Positions 29,678 through 39,157 of a DNA stretch of 64,000 bases are shown in pieces. Each line of letters opens with the position of its first letter. Within the stretch, counting starts at the first letter, position 1. The translations under genes and the position numbers were made by a program. The DNA is from Cylindrotheca closterium (lineage: Eukaryota > Bacillariophyta > Bacillariophyceae > Bacillariales > Bacillariaceae). The DNA lies in contig CAKOGP040001725.1 of NCBI GenBank assembly GCA_933822405.4, positions 62,001 through 126,000 of the forward strand. The letters run 5' to 3'. The notes under the pieces are model-generated. The model saw nothing but the letters and a program-made list of their open reading frames with translations. It did not search any database and was not told where the DNA came from.

Positions 29678-32389
29678 ATGAGTTTGTTAAATACTGGTGA
29701 AAACTTTGATTCGGTTTCTCCTACACCACGCCAGAAGCAATCCGTTCAGATTGGAAGTAGAATCAAGCAAAGAATTGAGGCACCGGGTAGCAACAAGAAG
29801 CGAAGTAGCTTCGCAAGGAAGAATCGCAGAAGCAACAATAATGATGACGGCAGTGCCGACAGAACGCAGCCTATTATTCCGATCGGACGGAGAAGACAAG
29901 GCTCAGACCTAGGCACTATGCCAATCATGTTTGAAGTAGACGAGGAAGAGAGTAGTATGTCAACATCTGGTAACAAGGACTTGCAGTCGTCATCGTTCCA
30001 CACGGCTCGTTCCACGTCGAGGAGTCGTTCTCTTTCCAGAAATGGGAGTTCCGCGGACGAGGACGATTACGGAGCTGATGTAATAGGAGGGGAATACTCA
30101 GAAGATTATGTCCAATTGGACACTATCCAAGATTTGAGTGAATCTCAAACAGACAATCTCAAAGGCTCATCTGGATTTCAACTGGACATGGTCCCAGCAA
30201 CACCTGAACATCGAATCAGGGCAGTGCTGACGGCTGGGGTAATAGACCATTCAGGCACCGAAGCACCACGGCAGTTTCCATCTCTGTCTCTCGGCGATGA
30301 TTCTGAAGAAGAAGGCGATGATGATGAGAATGAAGCAGTGGAAAAGAGGGAGAGCGAGGAGGAGGAGTCTGAATCGAGCAATTATGAAGTGGAATCGGAC
30401 GAGGATGACGAAGATGGCGACGACGACGACAAAGACGATGACGAGCAATCAGATGACGATGACGAAGACGAGCAATCAGATGACGATAACGATGATGAAG
30501 AATCGGACGACGATGACGCTGATGAAGGATCGGAAGACGATGAGGATGAAGGATCGGAAGACGATGATGAGGACGACGATGAGGACGACGACGAAGAAGA
30601 GTCGGAAGAAACTTCGGCAGAGCCGTCCGAGTCTCTTGATGAAGATTCAAATGAAAATTCATCTTCCGAATTCAGTAGCTCTGTATCTAGTCCGCTCCAA
30701 CAGACGACGCCTCCTCCTCGAACACGACGAAGGACACCACTTCATGATACGGCCATGCCATTTGAATCTAGCGCGACTGCTCCAACTTCACTCCAATTGG
30801 ATTCTCCGCCTGCTCATAGTACAGTGCAAAACGTGCAAAACCGAGATCAGGACATATTTACCAACTCGATCCAATTGGATGCCCCGCCAGCTCAGACGAG
30901 ACAGAGAGCGCGGAGTCAAGACCGTATGCCATCACCAATAAAGGCTACCGTTTCACTTCAATTAGATGCCCCACAAGCTCAGACTAGGCAGAGGACGAGA
31001 AGCCGAGATCGCATCCTTCCACCGCAGGATAAATTTTCCAACTCACTGGAACTGGATGCTCCTCCGATTCAGCAGCGACAAAGGGTAAGAAGCCACGATT
31101 CTCATGAAGATATGGGTGGCACCAGTTCCAACTCACTTGAGCTGGATGCTCCGCCGACTCGGCAGCGACAAAGGGTGAGGAGCAACGACACTCATGAAGG
31201 CAGCATGTCCAGCTCACTTGAATTGGATGCTCCATCGATTCGGCAGCGACAGAGGGTGAAAAGCCATGATTCTCAAGATACAGACGAAGACGAAGCCGCC
31301 GACACTATTGCCGACCTTCCAATGCCAGCTCCAAGGACTCGAACAAGGACACGGGCCCGGCAACAGCAACCCAACCGAATGATTTCACTAGACGCCTTTG
31401 CTGTGGGCAACCGTTCTGACACACTTCAAGTGGATCAAACAGCTCCACACCAACAGGGATCAGGGAAAAGGAGAATGAAAGCTCCCGCTAGAATAAAGTC
31501 CATGGCGCCTGTATCTCACAACTTACCACAACAGGCACCAAAACGGCAAATGCCACCCGAGAGGCGACTTTCCCTCGATTCCCGAAGAAAGGTGTACGAA
31601 GACGACAATCGATTCAACACAATACCGTTCGCACAGCGTTTTGCCGGAAAGGTACAGGCCGATTCATCCGGGGCAGCTTCGGGTGCACCTTCGGATGGCG
31701 CTCCAAATTTAGACTCTTCACAAAAGAAATTGGAAGCCAGTCCAGATGCAAAGAATAGACGGAGATTGCGATCAGCAGATGATCTTGCGGATTTGATGGC
31801 ACCAGAATTAGAATCAGAAACTTCAAGTGGAAGAGCGAGACTTAGTATGTTTAAGCGAAGAGTGTCTGGTGGAGGAGATGACTCTCCCAGACGAGAGAAG
31901 GCGGCATACTTGCTTGGAATGCATAAAGGATCGGTTGCTTTAGGGCGGGAACTGGAATCAACTATGCGCAGTAGATCTCCCCATAGGGTTCCATCATCCA
32001 TGCGCGGCGGCGGACCCATGAACACCCGACAACCCAGGCAGAGGCCTGCCCCGAATCGATTCAAGCCGCTGAAACCGCCTCCTACAAACGATGATCTCGA
32101 CATGGATGATATGGCAGCCATCCGACGCTCGTCAGCGCAGCTATCGAGACGGGTTTCTGATGAGAGTGCGGATACCATCGGCGACGGCAGCGTTGAAACG
32201 ATGGAATTGGGTCAAGCAGGACTACATCGTCCCAATCGAATGAAAAAACGAAAGAATCCCAGCGATCGGTCTCTTGATGTGGAGCAGAAGGATCCAACAC
32301 AATTAGATGAAAAACAATTCTGGTTGATTGTGATTTTCCTGACTTCACTTGGAGTTATATTTGGGTTTGTTGCTGTGAAAGTGTCCTAA
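29678..32389 (+). CDS. Acidic repeat protein with C-terminal membrane anchor, 903 aa
   Basis: The start is the first ATG of the frame (MSLLNTGENFDSV). The order is: a basic Ser/Arg N-terminus, an Asp/Glu tract of about 110 residues (30299-30630), six copies of an L-[QE]-L-D-A-P-P unit with an Arg/Gln-rich linker (30790-31280), and a long basic disordered part. The last 25 residues form one hydrophobic span (FWLIVIFLTSLGVIFGFVAV) with only a few residues after it. This is a tail anchor, so the bulk would face the cytosol. No enzyme domain is seen. Function is unknown; membrane tethering by a flexible charged arm is inference. Confidence 0.82.
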   Translation: MSLLNTGENFDSVSPTPRQKQSVQIGSRIKQRIEAPGSNKKRSSFARKNRRSNNNDDGSADRTQPIIPIGRRRQGSDLGTMPIMFEVDEEESSMSTSGNKDLQSSSFHTARSTSRSRSLSRNGSSADEDDYGADVIGGEYSEDYVQLDTIQDLSESQTDNLKGSSGFQLDMVPATPEHRIRAVLTAGVIDHSGTEAPRQFPSLSLGDDSEEEGDDDENEAVEKRESEEEESESSNYEVESDEDDEDGDDDDKDDDEQSDDDDEDEQSDDDNDDEESDDDDADEGSEDDEDEGSEDDDEDDDEDDDEEESEETSAEPSESLDEDSNENSSSEFSSSVSSPLQQTTPPPRTRRRTPLHDTAMPFESSATAPTSLQLDSPPAHSTVQNVQNRDQDIFTNSIQLDAPPAQTRQRARSQDRMPSPIKATVSLQLDAPQAQTRQRTRSRDRILPPQDKFSNSLELDAPPIQQRQRVRSHDSHEDMGGTSSNSLELDAPPTRQRQRVRSNDTHEGSMSSSLELDAPSIRQRQRVKSHDSQDTDEDEAADTIADLPMPAPRTRTRTRARQQQPNRMISLDAFAVGNRSDTLQVDQTAPHQQGSGKRRMKAPARIKSMAPVSHNLPQQAPKRQMPPERRLSLDSRRKVYEDDNRFNTIPFAQRFAGKVQADSSGAASGAPSDGAPNLDSSQKKLEASPDAKNRRRLRSADDLADLMAPELESETSSGRARLSMFKRRVSGGGDDSPRREKAAYLLGMHKGSVALGRELESTMRSRSPHRVPSSMRGGGPMNTRQPRQRPAPNRFKPLKPPPTNDDLDMDDMAAIRRSSAQLSRRVSDESADTIGDGSVETMELGQAGLHRPNRMKKRKNPSDRSLDVEQKDPTQLDEKQFWLIVIFLTSLGVIFGFVAVKVS
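30794..31280 (+). repeat. Six degenerate tandem units encoding L(Q/E)LDAPP motifs
   Basis: The CAA/GAA/GAG-TTG/CTG-GAT motif starts at 30794, 30872, 30959, 31049, 31139 and 31220, giving periods of 78-90 bp. Each unit carries LDAPP then an RQRQRVRS-like basic run. The middle units are the most alike, suggesting growth by unequal exchange. Confidence 0.8.
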
Positions 32390-32616
32390 TGTCTACTACT
32401 TTAATATGTATACAGACCTATCATGTTGAGTGAAGGGTACAATTTGTATTTTCTATCAGAGTAAAATTGTATTTTCTATCATGCTTCAGAACTAAGTCGA
32501 CTTTGTTCATTGTGAATCGGTTCTTCGTCTTTTTATGGATGGCCCCAGTAGGTCAAAAAGGGCAATGACAGTCATTAGACGGCATTGCTAGGTTGATCTG
32601 ACTGGGCGGCCTGATG

Positions 32617-33651
32617 TCAATCTTCTTTCTTACCTTCTTCAGAAGATTGGGACATTTCCGGCTTGTATTGATACCGTTCCCATTCGAACAGCAATACTCG
32701 CTTGACTATCTGTGGAATATATCCGTATCCGACCATTGGGATAAGGATTGAAGTATTCTCGCGATATGATTTGTAGTCTTCAGCTATCGCTTCATTGTCG
32801 TAGTATCGCTTAAGACCCTTCCCTTCAGCGTTGGTGAGTCCAGTCCCACCGGCAAACAGCAAGATGAAGCATGTGAATATCGGAGAAAGGATGGAACCCC
32901 ATCCATAGACGGACGGTTTGTCGAAGAGAATGGGCAAAATGAGAAGGAATGCCGACCACCATTGGAAGATTTCTCCAAAATAGTTGGGATGCCGACTGTA
33001 TTTCCATAGTCCCTCATTACAGAAGCCACCTTTCCTGCCTGCAGACACCCATTTTGATTTTTGAATGTCGGCCAATATTTCAGTGACGACGCAAACCCCA
33101 AAGAAAATCAGGAAGACTACCTGATACGCCGTCAAGGTGGACGACACGTCATCTTCCAAGGTAAAGATGGTATTGATATAAATGATGGGCAAAGTGATGA
33201 AGTAAACCCATAAGGCTTGCATCATCCAGTAGACAAGGAACATTCCAGCCTTGTCTTTGACTTCATCAAACCTGGAATCACCCTTTCGGGAATGAGCTCT
33301 CCAGCCCAAGAAAAGCAGTAACCATAATCTGCTGATTACAAACAGTACCGTTGCTACAGCACTGACAGGAGCATATGGCGAAGATGAAGCAAAGAAGCTC
33401 CAGATACCCAAAAGCAGGAAGTTTCCGGATCCCAGAATGTCGTAGAACTTTTCAGTTTGGGTCTGTGAAGAGGAAGAATAGGAAGCGTTGTGAATTCCTT
33501 GATTTGAACAACGTGACATCACATCATCACAAGAAACGACAACAACAAAACAACAACTTACAGCATATGCTACAACAAAACCAGCGAATTGGAGGCCAAA
33601 GGTAAATATTGCAGCGCTGGCAAACGGCGTCTCAGCGGTGAAGAGGGACAT
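32617..33651 (-). CDS. DUF1295 / steroid 5-alpha-reductase-like membrane protein, 311 aa
   Basis: Exon 1 is 33651-33562 and exon 2 is 33462-32617. The intron 33561-33463 starts GTAAGT and ends with a pyrimidine tract and CACAG. Splicing joins ..VVAYA to TQTEKFYDILGS, which restores the T-x-K-F-Y-D motif expected at this place in DUF1295 proteins. The intron is 99 nt with no stop, so an unspliced 344-aa reading is also open. Six or seven membrane spans are visible. The family signature LWKYSRHPNYFGEIFQWW lies near residue 205. It probably resides in the ER or another endomembrane, with NADPH-dependent reductase chemistry by family analogy. The substrate is unknown. Confidence 0.85.
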   Translation of the reverse strand: MSLFTAETPFASAAIFTFGLQFAGFVVAYAVSCCFVVVVSCDDVMSRCSNQGIHNASYSSSSQTQTEKFYDILGSGNFLLLGIWSFFASSSPYAPVSAVATVLFVISRLWLLLFLGWRAHSRKGDSRFDEVKDKAGMFLVYWMMQALWVYFITLPIIYINTIFTLEDDVSSTLTAYQVVFLIFFGVCVVTEILADIQKSKWVSAGRKGGFCNEGLWKYSRHPNYFGEIFQWWSAFLLILPILFDKPSVYGWGSILSPIFTCFILLFAGGTGLTNAEGKGLKRYYDNEAIAEDYKSYRENTSILIPMVGYGYIPQIVKRVLLFEWERYQYKPEMSQSSEEGKKED

Positions 33652-34579
33652 CGTAATTGTATTCAGATGAATGAGACTGCTGTTGAGAATATGTTCCTAT
33701 GCAGTTTCCGGCAATCGAACTGTATTCCGGTAGTATGTACAGTACAATCGATGATGATTCATCGCACATCTGACGGTCTCAACTCTGAACACAAAAGAAT
33801 TTCCGAATGACGTGGTATTCAATCAAGAGTCGAATCAGTCGACCCGAATGCTCTATCCGCATACAAGAATGAATGAATGAATGAATGTGTGAATGAATCA
33901 ATCAATCAATCAATCCACCGTGTCGAGTCAAAAATGCTTCTGTTTCGCAATATTTCTCTGTTGCAGCACACGCGGGACACACCTTCGCATTGCAAATCGC
34001 AATGACAAAAAAAGAAGGGGAGCTAAAGAATTCAGAACTTTCTTCGACTTCAGACTTTTTTGTCTGAAGGAATCACAAACTTAGGATTATTATGTCCGCA
34101 CGCAACCGACGACAAGTTTAACACAAGACCAATTAGAGGCGGGGGCTTAGGTGTTGGTCTCGGAACAAAAAGTTCCCAAAGATTTCTAAACTTTGCACTT
34201 ATCGACCGTGGTCGTAAATAACACATCGATTTAACAACCAAGATAAATATTTCTCAACCAAGATTGAACATTTATACAATCGCGATTCTGCGGTCGGAAT
34301 TGGATTGACACTGGGAACAGTAAAAGAAGAAAGGGAATCTGTCTTCACATTTGGATATTATCGAAAAGTAGTTTCGCTCGTTATCATATCACTATATCAA
34401 GCCACAACAAAACTCGTCTGCATACAAAGCATTGTTCAAAGCACCCCCCTGCAGAGACAAAAAAAGGTTGTTTATACTCTCGAATCTTCGCCCCTCAATG
34501 CTAAAGATTGCGTTATCCATTGTTTCATCGGCAGTTGATTATTTGTGATCGACATCATCAATCATCTTACGTCAAAAGC
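33652..34579. other. Divergent intergenic region with tetranucleotide repeats
   Basis: Holds promoters for the minus-strand DUF1295 gene and the plus-strand small-protein gene. It contains (GAAT)n/(AATC)n at 33867-33915. The ORFs here (33893-34084, 34305-34538) lack support. Confidence 0.5.
33867..33915. repeat. (GAAT)n-(AATC)n microsatellite
   Basis: About five GAAT units, a short break, then GAAT passing into about five AATC units. Similar tracts occur in other spacers of this window. Confidence 0.85.
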
Positions 34580-35242
34580 ATGAATCTGGATGACATACCA
34601 GCAAATATGAGTTCACCATCGGCTGAATACCACAAAGAACTTCGGATAGAAACCAATGACGATGATCATCGTGACTCTGAGCTAACAGATAGCGATCGCC
34701 GTGATCGAAGTATGTTGAAAAAGGCACCTGTGTCAACCAATAAATCATCAAACCCGCCCATATCACCCTTGCAATCTTTCATGGGTAACTTGATGAGCAC
34801 CAAGAGAGTAACACGCATAGTCGAAGACAATGCTCGAATTTCTTCGGTGAAGCAAAACTTTACCGTGAGCACTAACGAGGCGAGAAGAGGCAGCGAACGA
34901 TGGGCATCTGCGTCTACGTTTTCGTCAGACACAACGACTCGCATTCCAATGTCGGCAATAGGTTCGCCATTGCCATCATCGTCCGCCTCAAGATTTACAG
35001 TGCCAATGCCAAATGCAGAATCACAATTCTTTTCTCCTCCTACACGGCCAGCATCCACAGTGGATGCTTCAGCTTTTTCTTCATCGCTGAAAGTGTCACC
35101 CCGCCAAGAAGAGGATACTTCTCCTTCCAATAGGACATCCGAACGACGAGGTGGAAGAACAAGATCACCAAATCACTCTTCCGCTCCCAGGAAACCAAAA
35201 CGTAGAAACTCTTCGGATCTGTCACTATCGCCAATCAGATGA
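34580..35242 (+). CDS. Small disordered protein with FMGxL-DN module, 220 aa
   Basis: A single frame starting MNLDDIPANMSSPS. The N-terminus is acidic. A hydrophobic module follows at residues about 66-110: LQSFMGNL, then RIVEDNARISSVKQNF, then GSERW. The rest is Ser/Pro-rich and ends in a basic RTRSPN..APRKPKRRN..SLSPI segment. The module is shared with the proteins at 36453, 37516 and 54169-54927. No known domain is recognised. An ACGTCA element sits about 10 bp before the ATG. The full length and the family relation support it as real. Confidence 0.7.
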   Translation: MNLDDIPANMSSPSAEYHKELRIETNDDDHRDSELTDSDRRDRSMLKKAPVSTNKSSNPPISPLQSFMGNLMSTKRVTRIVEDNARISSVKQNFTVSTNEARRGSERWASASTFSSDTTTRIPMSAIGSPLPSSSASRFTVPMPNAESQFFSPPTRPASTVDASAFSSSLKVSPRQEEDTSPSNRTSERRGGRTRSPNHSSAPRKPKRRNSSDLSLSPIR

Positions 35243-36452
35243 AGCAATGCATTGTCAATCAATCAGAACCAATATACATCTACACTAACAGTACGAGCAG
35301 CCAGTCGTCTCCTTTGCGTACCAACAACAGTAGATCAAACTCATAAAAAGCCTAAAGACTTCTAGATTTATCCTTGCTTTTTGATGTGGTCGAGAAAGAC
35401 GTTAACGCTGGGACGCGTAGTGCCTAGCATACGTTTTGCATGAGAGCTGCAGCTGTGAATATGGTATCTCGAAATTGTGATTGAGTTCGAGTTATATGTT
35501 GTACTCCAGGATGTTCCGGTACTGATATACCGGTACTGCAGCATATTAGCAAACTGTGATAAAGGGGGAACGAGATCCAAGTCCCAACAATTCGTCACTG
35601 TACTTTGGTCCTCCCCTAAAGCCACGAGTCCACTGTATCGTATCATATGACTTCTCGCTCCGTGAACGTATTGTATGGGCGGATACTCTTGGCAAGACGA
35701 CTACCAGCACCCGGTAGCAGTGCATGGTCACAACTCTACATTTCGTAGAGATACTTTACCAGCCAGCTTACCTGCTATACCGTCGTACCTGGTACGAATG
35801 TCCCTTTGGTGTCATTCAGGATCTACTTGTATAGTGGCAGACTAGCTGCCCGTCCAAAAAGTATTGATTCAATTCAATCATCATCGCTCAACAAGACAAG
35901 AACTTCATGGATGGCATTGCAACGAAATGCGGCACCACCACGGGCCACTGATTTTTTCCGGTTGGCCATCTGCCTGGGTTCACTTGACCTTCTTTCCAAC
36001 TTACATTATATTTTATATATGTTTACAGTACCATACCACACCAGTTTTATCATACTGTGCAATGGATGGTTCTCATTATTCCGGACAAATAAAGTTTTCG
36101 CTTGTTTCGCACGTTGGAAAAAGCTCGCCTCGGTTTCTAGTCATTAAATAAGATTTTGCCTTTGGAAGAGAAAAGAAATACTTTTGTAGTGGAGAGAAAA
36201 CCAAAATTGTCCGATCCTGCTGGTTTCGAAAATATTAGAATCGCGCATGTGAACCAAATTCAAAATGACACATAATAAACTCCCCATTGGGCAATTATTG
36301 AAAAGTGGAATCGATAATACCGGTATAGATATATATGCTCAAGTCGATCACATCGCGCTCGCAGAAGTGTTCAAAGCGAAGAATTCCATCATGTCATAAT
36401 TCAAACTGCATCTTCTCCTCTCATTTTTGTCTCCGAAACATTTCTGATCCTC
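35243..36452. other. Intergenic, part of a duplicated block
   Basis: The first 200 bp resemble the flank after 36941 (shared GACGCGTAGTGCCTA at about 35410 and 37108), so duplication reached past the gene. A TACCGGTA is at 35528-35535 and another at 36318-36325. ORFs at 35546-35731 and 35806-36151 overlap on several frames and are not supported. Confidence 0.5.
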
Positions 36453-36683
36453 ATGAATAGAAGCAACAGCTTAGCAGCATTGAATGTAGGTTCTGCTTCT
36501 AACGAGCACCGTCCATCGGCACTATCCCAGTTCATGGGGACGTTGACGATTAACTATCAGTCATGCGTCCTCATCGTAGACAATCCTGGGGCAGTTTCTT
36601 TTCAAGAGAAAATATCGCAGCAAGGCACACCAAGTAAAGGTGTTGATCAAGACAAAGATGTCCACAGAATTTCCTTGGATTGA
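36453..36683 (+). CDS. 76-aa paralog of the FMGxL family (truncated)
   Basis: Encodes MNRSNSLAALNVGSASNEHR.. with SALSQFMGTL, VLIVDNPGAVSFQEK, then a stop at 36681. Its module is about 96% identical in DNA to that at 37516 over 110 bp. After the stop, the C-terminal part of the longer paralog (34580) persists as a separate frame at 36798-36941. The gene therefore looks like a full-length copy cut by a stop or small rearrangement. It may still make a 76-aa protein, because the neighbouring copy has the same length. Confidence 0.5.
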   Translation: MNRSNSLAALNVGSASNEHRPSALSQFMGTLTINYQSCVLIVDNPGAVSFQEKISQQGTPSKGVDQDKDVHRISLD

Positions 36684-36797
36684 AACCAAAGCACTCCGCG
36701 CTGGCGATTCAAGAGGGCATCTACTCAATGAATCTGACGTAAAAAGAAACGATTCTGCTTAAAGCAATCAACTAAAGTGAAGTGCTGGACCTTGCAG

Positions 36798-36941
36798 ATG
36801 GATGTTACTCCTTCCAACTCACCGGATGGGATATCGCTCCAAAGCAGTGAAAGAACGAGATCACCCAACACATCTTCAGCTCTCAGAACACCGAGCTGTA
36901 GAAACGATTCGGAGACAATGTCACTGTTGCCAATTGGATGA
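36798..36941 (+). pseudogene. C-terminal remnant of an FMGxL family gene
   Basis: A 47-aa frame reads MDVTPSNSPDGISLQ.. ERTRSPNTSSALRTP.. SLLPIG. It aligns with the last 50 residues of the 220-aa protein at 34580 (RTRSPNHSSAPRKP.. SLSPIR). DNA similarity continues past both stop codons. No in-phase strong splice signal joins it to 36453-36683. Confidence 0.55.
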
Positions 36942-37515
36942 AACAATCAATTATTGTCGGATCAATCAAAACCATAACTACATAACGAGTAGTTCCAAGG
37001 GATCTTTGCCCATATTATTAAAACGACCCCAGAAGACCCTAAACAATTGCTTATCCTTACATGGGTGATGCCAATACTTCTCCAATTGAGGTAGATGCTA
37101 ATGCTGAGACGCGTAGTGCCTATCTTGTCCGCAGTGTACATGCCCTGCTAATGTACGAATGTGGTACTCCTTTTAGAAGGTAATACTGTACTGTAATATA
37201 CATATATATTGCGCGTCTCTCCAATGTGAATTCGCCTCGAAATGCGGTGACGGCGTTCCAGGTCGTTAAATAGGACAACGATTGACGAACAAGGAGAGAA
37301 AGTACTTCTGTCATGTAGACCGAACAACAAGCTACTTTCGAGTTTCGATTTTGTCGCTTGCACATAAACTGACATACACAATATGTAAACCTGCACAGCT
37401 GCAATAATCGTATTTGCAAAAGTGTTCAAGAGAATAGGGTTTTGCGATCTTCATGGATTGCAAAACTTCGTCTTCTTTTCTCACTTTTTTTCTCAACCAA
37501 ATATCTCTGCTCCTC
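36942..37515. other. Spacer between duplicated copies
   Basis: 3' flank of the second copy and promoter of the third. The ORFs on the minus strand (37120-37517) are overlapping shadows. Confidence 0.5.
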
Positions 37516-37746
37516 ATGAATAGAAGGAACAGTCAGGCAGAATTGAATGCACGTGCTCCTGCTTCCAACGAGCAGTGTCCATCAGCACTCGCCCAGTTCA
37601 TGGGGACGTTGACGATCAACTATCAGTCATGCGTCCTCATCGTAGACAATCCTGGGGCAGTTTCTTTTCAAGAGAAAATACCGCAGCAAGGTATACCAAG
37701 TAAAGGTGATCAAGAAATCGGTGTTAAAAAGACTACTCTGGATTAG
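37516..37746 (+). CDS. 76-aa paralog of the FMGxL family
   Basis: Starts MNRRNSQAELNARAPASNEQ and carries SALAQFMGTL and VLIVDNPGAVSFQEK before a stop at 37744. It has the same length as the copy at 36453. The upstream DNA is also similar (TCCTCATGAATAGAA around the start), so start and promoter were duplicated together. An in-frame ATG at 37453 would add a hydrophobic 21-residue leader (SSFLTFFLNQISLLL), which could be a signal peptide. A poly-G run follows at about 37785. Confidence 0.5.
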   Translation: MNRRNSQAELNARAPASNEQCPSALAQFMGTLTINYQSCVLIVDNPGAVSFQEKIPQQGIPSKGDQEIGVKKTTLD

Positions 37747-38392
37747 ATGAAAAACACCTCGTCAGTGTTGATTCAAGAGGAGGGGGGGGGGGCACCAAAG
37801 ACACCAAAGAATCTAAAACAGAAAAAGAATGCGTTGATCGAGGATTCTGTAGGTACAGAGGACCACACCAAGTCTTCGAAAGCGAACCTTATATGCGGAG
37901 GGACACAGGTAGATTGCTGGCCGAAAACACAATAAGTGTTGTGTTGGTGGTCTTTCGTTGCAATGCCATCTGTGAGGGAGTTGCCTCCGCAATGATTCAT
38001 TCAGTGCCGTTGAAGAAACGAGTTTGTTCGGATTGAAATCAGCAAGAAAGAAGCAACGCGCTTGTGCTGAGTGGCTCTCAGCATGAAACTCTCAGATAGC
38101 TTGAAACGATCGACAGAACTTCTCCCAGCTGACATTAGTACATTTGCTCATACTCTTCCGTGGAGCAATAAATAAAATCAAGAATTGCGGTTATGCGCGG
38201 AGGGAAATAGGAGACGGGAGAGGCATGTAATATTAAAATAATAGCGGCGGGTGTCACATTCCACCCGCTGACGAACCATTCGAAAGTACTACTGACGTGA
38301 CGCGAGATGATGCGATGAACGATGAACGATGTGACATGGGTATAATATATGTTGAATGAAAAGAGATACATTATAATTCAACTTACTGCGTT
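37747..38392. other. Intergenic with poly-G run
   Basis: Holds a run of ten G at about 37784-37793 and the promoter of the CIA30 gene, with TGACGTGACGC at 38293-38303. A 62-aa ORF at 37747-37935 is not supported. Confidence 0.5.
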
Positions 38393-39046
38393 ATGCTTTT
38401 TCCCTCTTTTATTTTGCTTGTCATCTGTTTCTCATTCACGAACGCTGGGAAATCACCAAGCGATATTCCAGTTAGCGGGATGATTGACACCGCAACCAAA
38501 TCCAGCACAAGCAACGTCCTCGACCTGTCGAGCCTTTCTTGGTTTGCTTTGGATGATGGGGTCATGGGTGGGCAATCATCAACTGAACGTGGCGAAGTTG
38601 ACGAAGAAGGCACACTGCAGTTTTCTGGTACCATCAACACCAACGGTGGTGGCTTTTGTTCTATCCGAGCAGAACTTCCAGCTAGTCTGCCTCCAAACTC
38701 CACTGGCATTCGGATCAAGTTCAAAGGAGATGGCAAAACGTTCAAGTTCACCATGTCCGACGGAAGTCATCGTTACGACACACTTTCGTGGCAACAGGAT
38801 ATTCCGACCACAGCAAAGTCAGGGGACCTGGAAGTATTGGAGGTTCACTATTCTGACTTGATCCCAGCCATGGGTCCACGAAAGGCTCCATCTGGAATTA
38901 GTTTCAACAAGGACCTTGTGAAGGAAATTACGTTTATGCTTTCATTGCAATTGAGCAATGGAAAGCCGAATCCTGTATCGACATTTGGTAAGGGCGTCTT
39001 TCCCTTTGATCTTGAGATTCATTCTGTTGAATTCATTGAATCATAA
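38393..39046 (+). CDS. CIA30-domain protein with signal peptide, 217 aa
   Basis: The N-terminus LFPSFILLVICFSFTNA is a signal peptide. The rest is one CIA30 / NDUFAF1-type galactose-binding-like domain. Visible marks are SWFALDDGVMGGQSST near residue 47, GTINTNGGGFCSIR near 80, GIRIKFKGDGKTFKF near 105 and the C-terminal PFDLEIHSVEF. Mitochondrial NDUFAF1 assists complex I assembly, but this copy has an ER-type signal. It may be secreted or plastid-routed with a carbohydrate or protein-binding role. The single exon matches the usual length of stand-alone CIA30 proteins. Confidence 0.88.
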   Translation: MLFPSFILLVICFSFTNAGKSPSDIPVSGMIDTATKSSTSNVLDLSSLSWFALDDGVMGGQSSTERGEVDEEGTLQFSGTINTNGGGFCSIRAELPASLPPNSTGIRIKFKGDGKTFKFTMSDGSHRYDTLSWQQDIPTTAKSGDLEVLEVHYSDLIPAMGPRKAPSGISFNKDLVKEITFMLSLQLSNGKPNPVSTFGKGVFPFDLEIHSVEFIES

Positions 39047-39157
39047 TGAAACTTGAAAAAAGGACATAGAGAATATGGACAATATACAGTCTCACAAAGC
39101 TAGGTAGCATATGTCTTATGAAAACTTCATTTAATTTGCTGCCGTTGTCAACAACCA

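Noticed and set aside
33562..33651. Unspliced 344-aa version as the main DUF1295 product
   Set aside because: Splicing restores the TEKFYD motif and the acceptor has a strong pyrimidine tract; the unspliced form is kept only as a possible variant.
35806..36151. Two overlapping plus-strand ORFs of 113 and 95 aa
   Set aside because: They overlap in different frames, lie in AT-rich spacer and have no recognisable content.
37784..37793. Ten-G run as a regulatory G-quadruplex
   Set aside because: A single run cannot form an intramolecular quadruplex; more likely a slippage-prone homopolymer.
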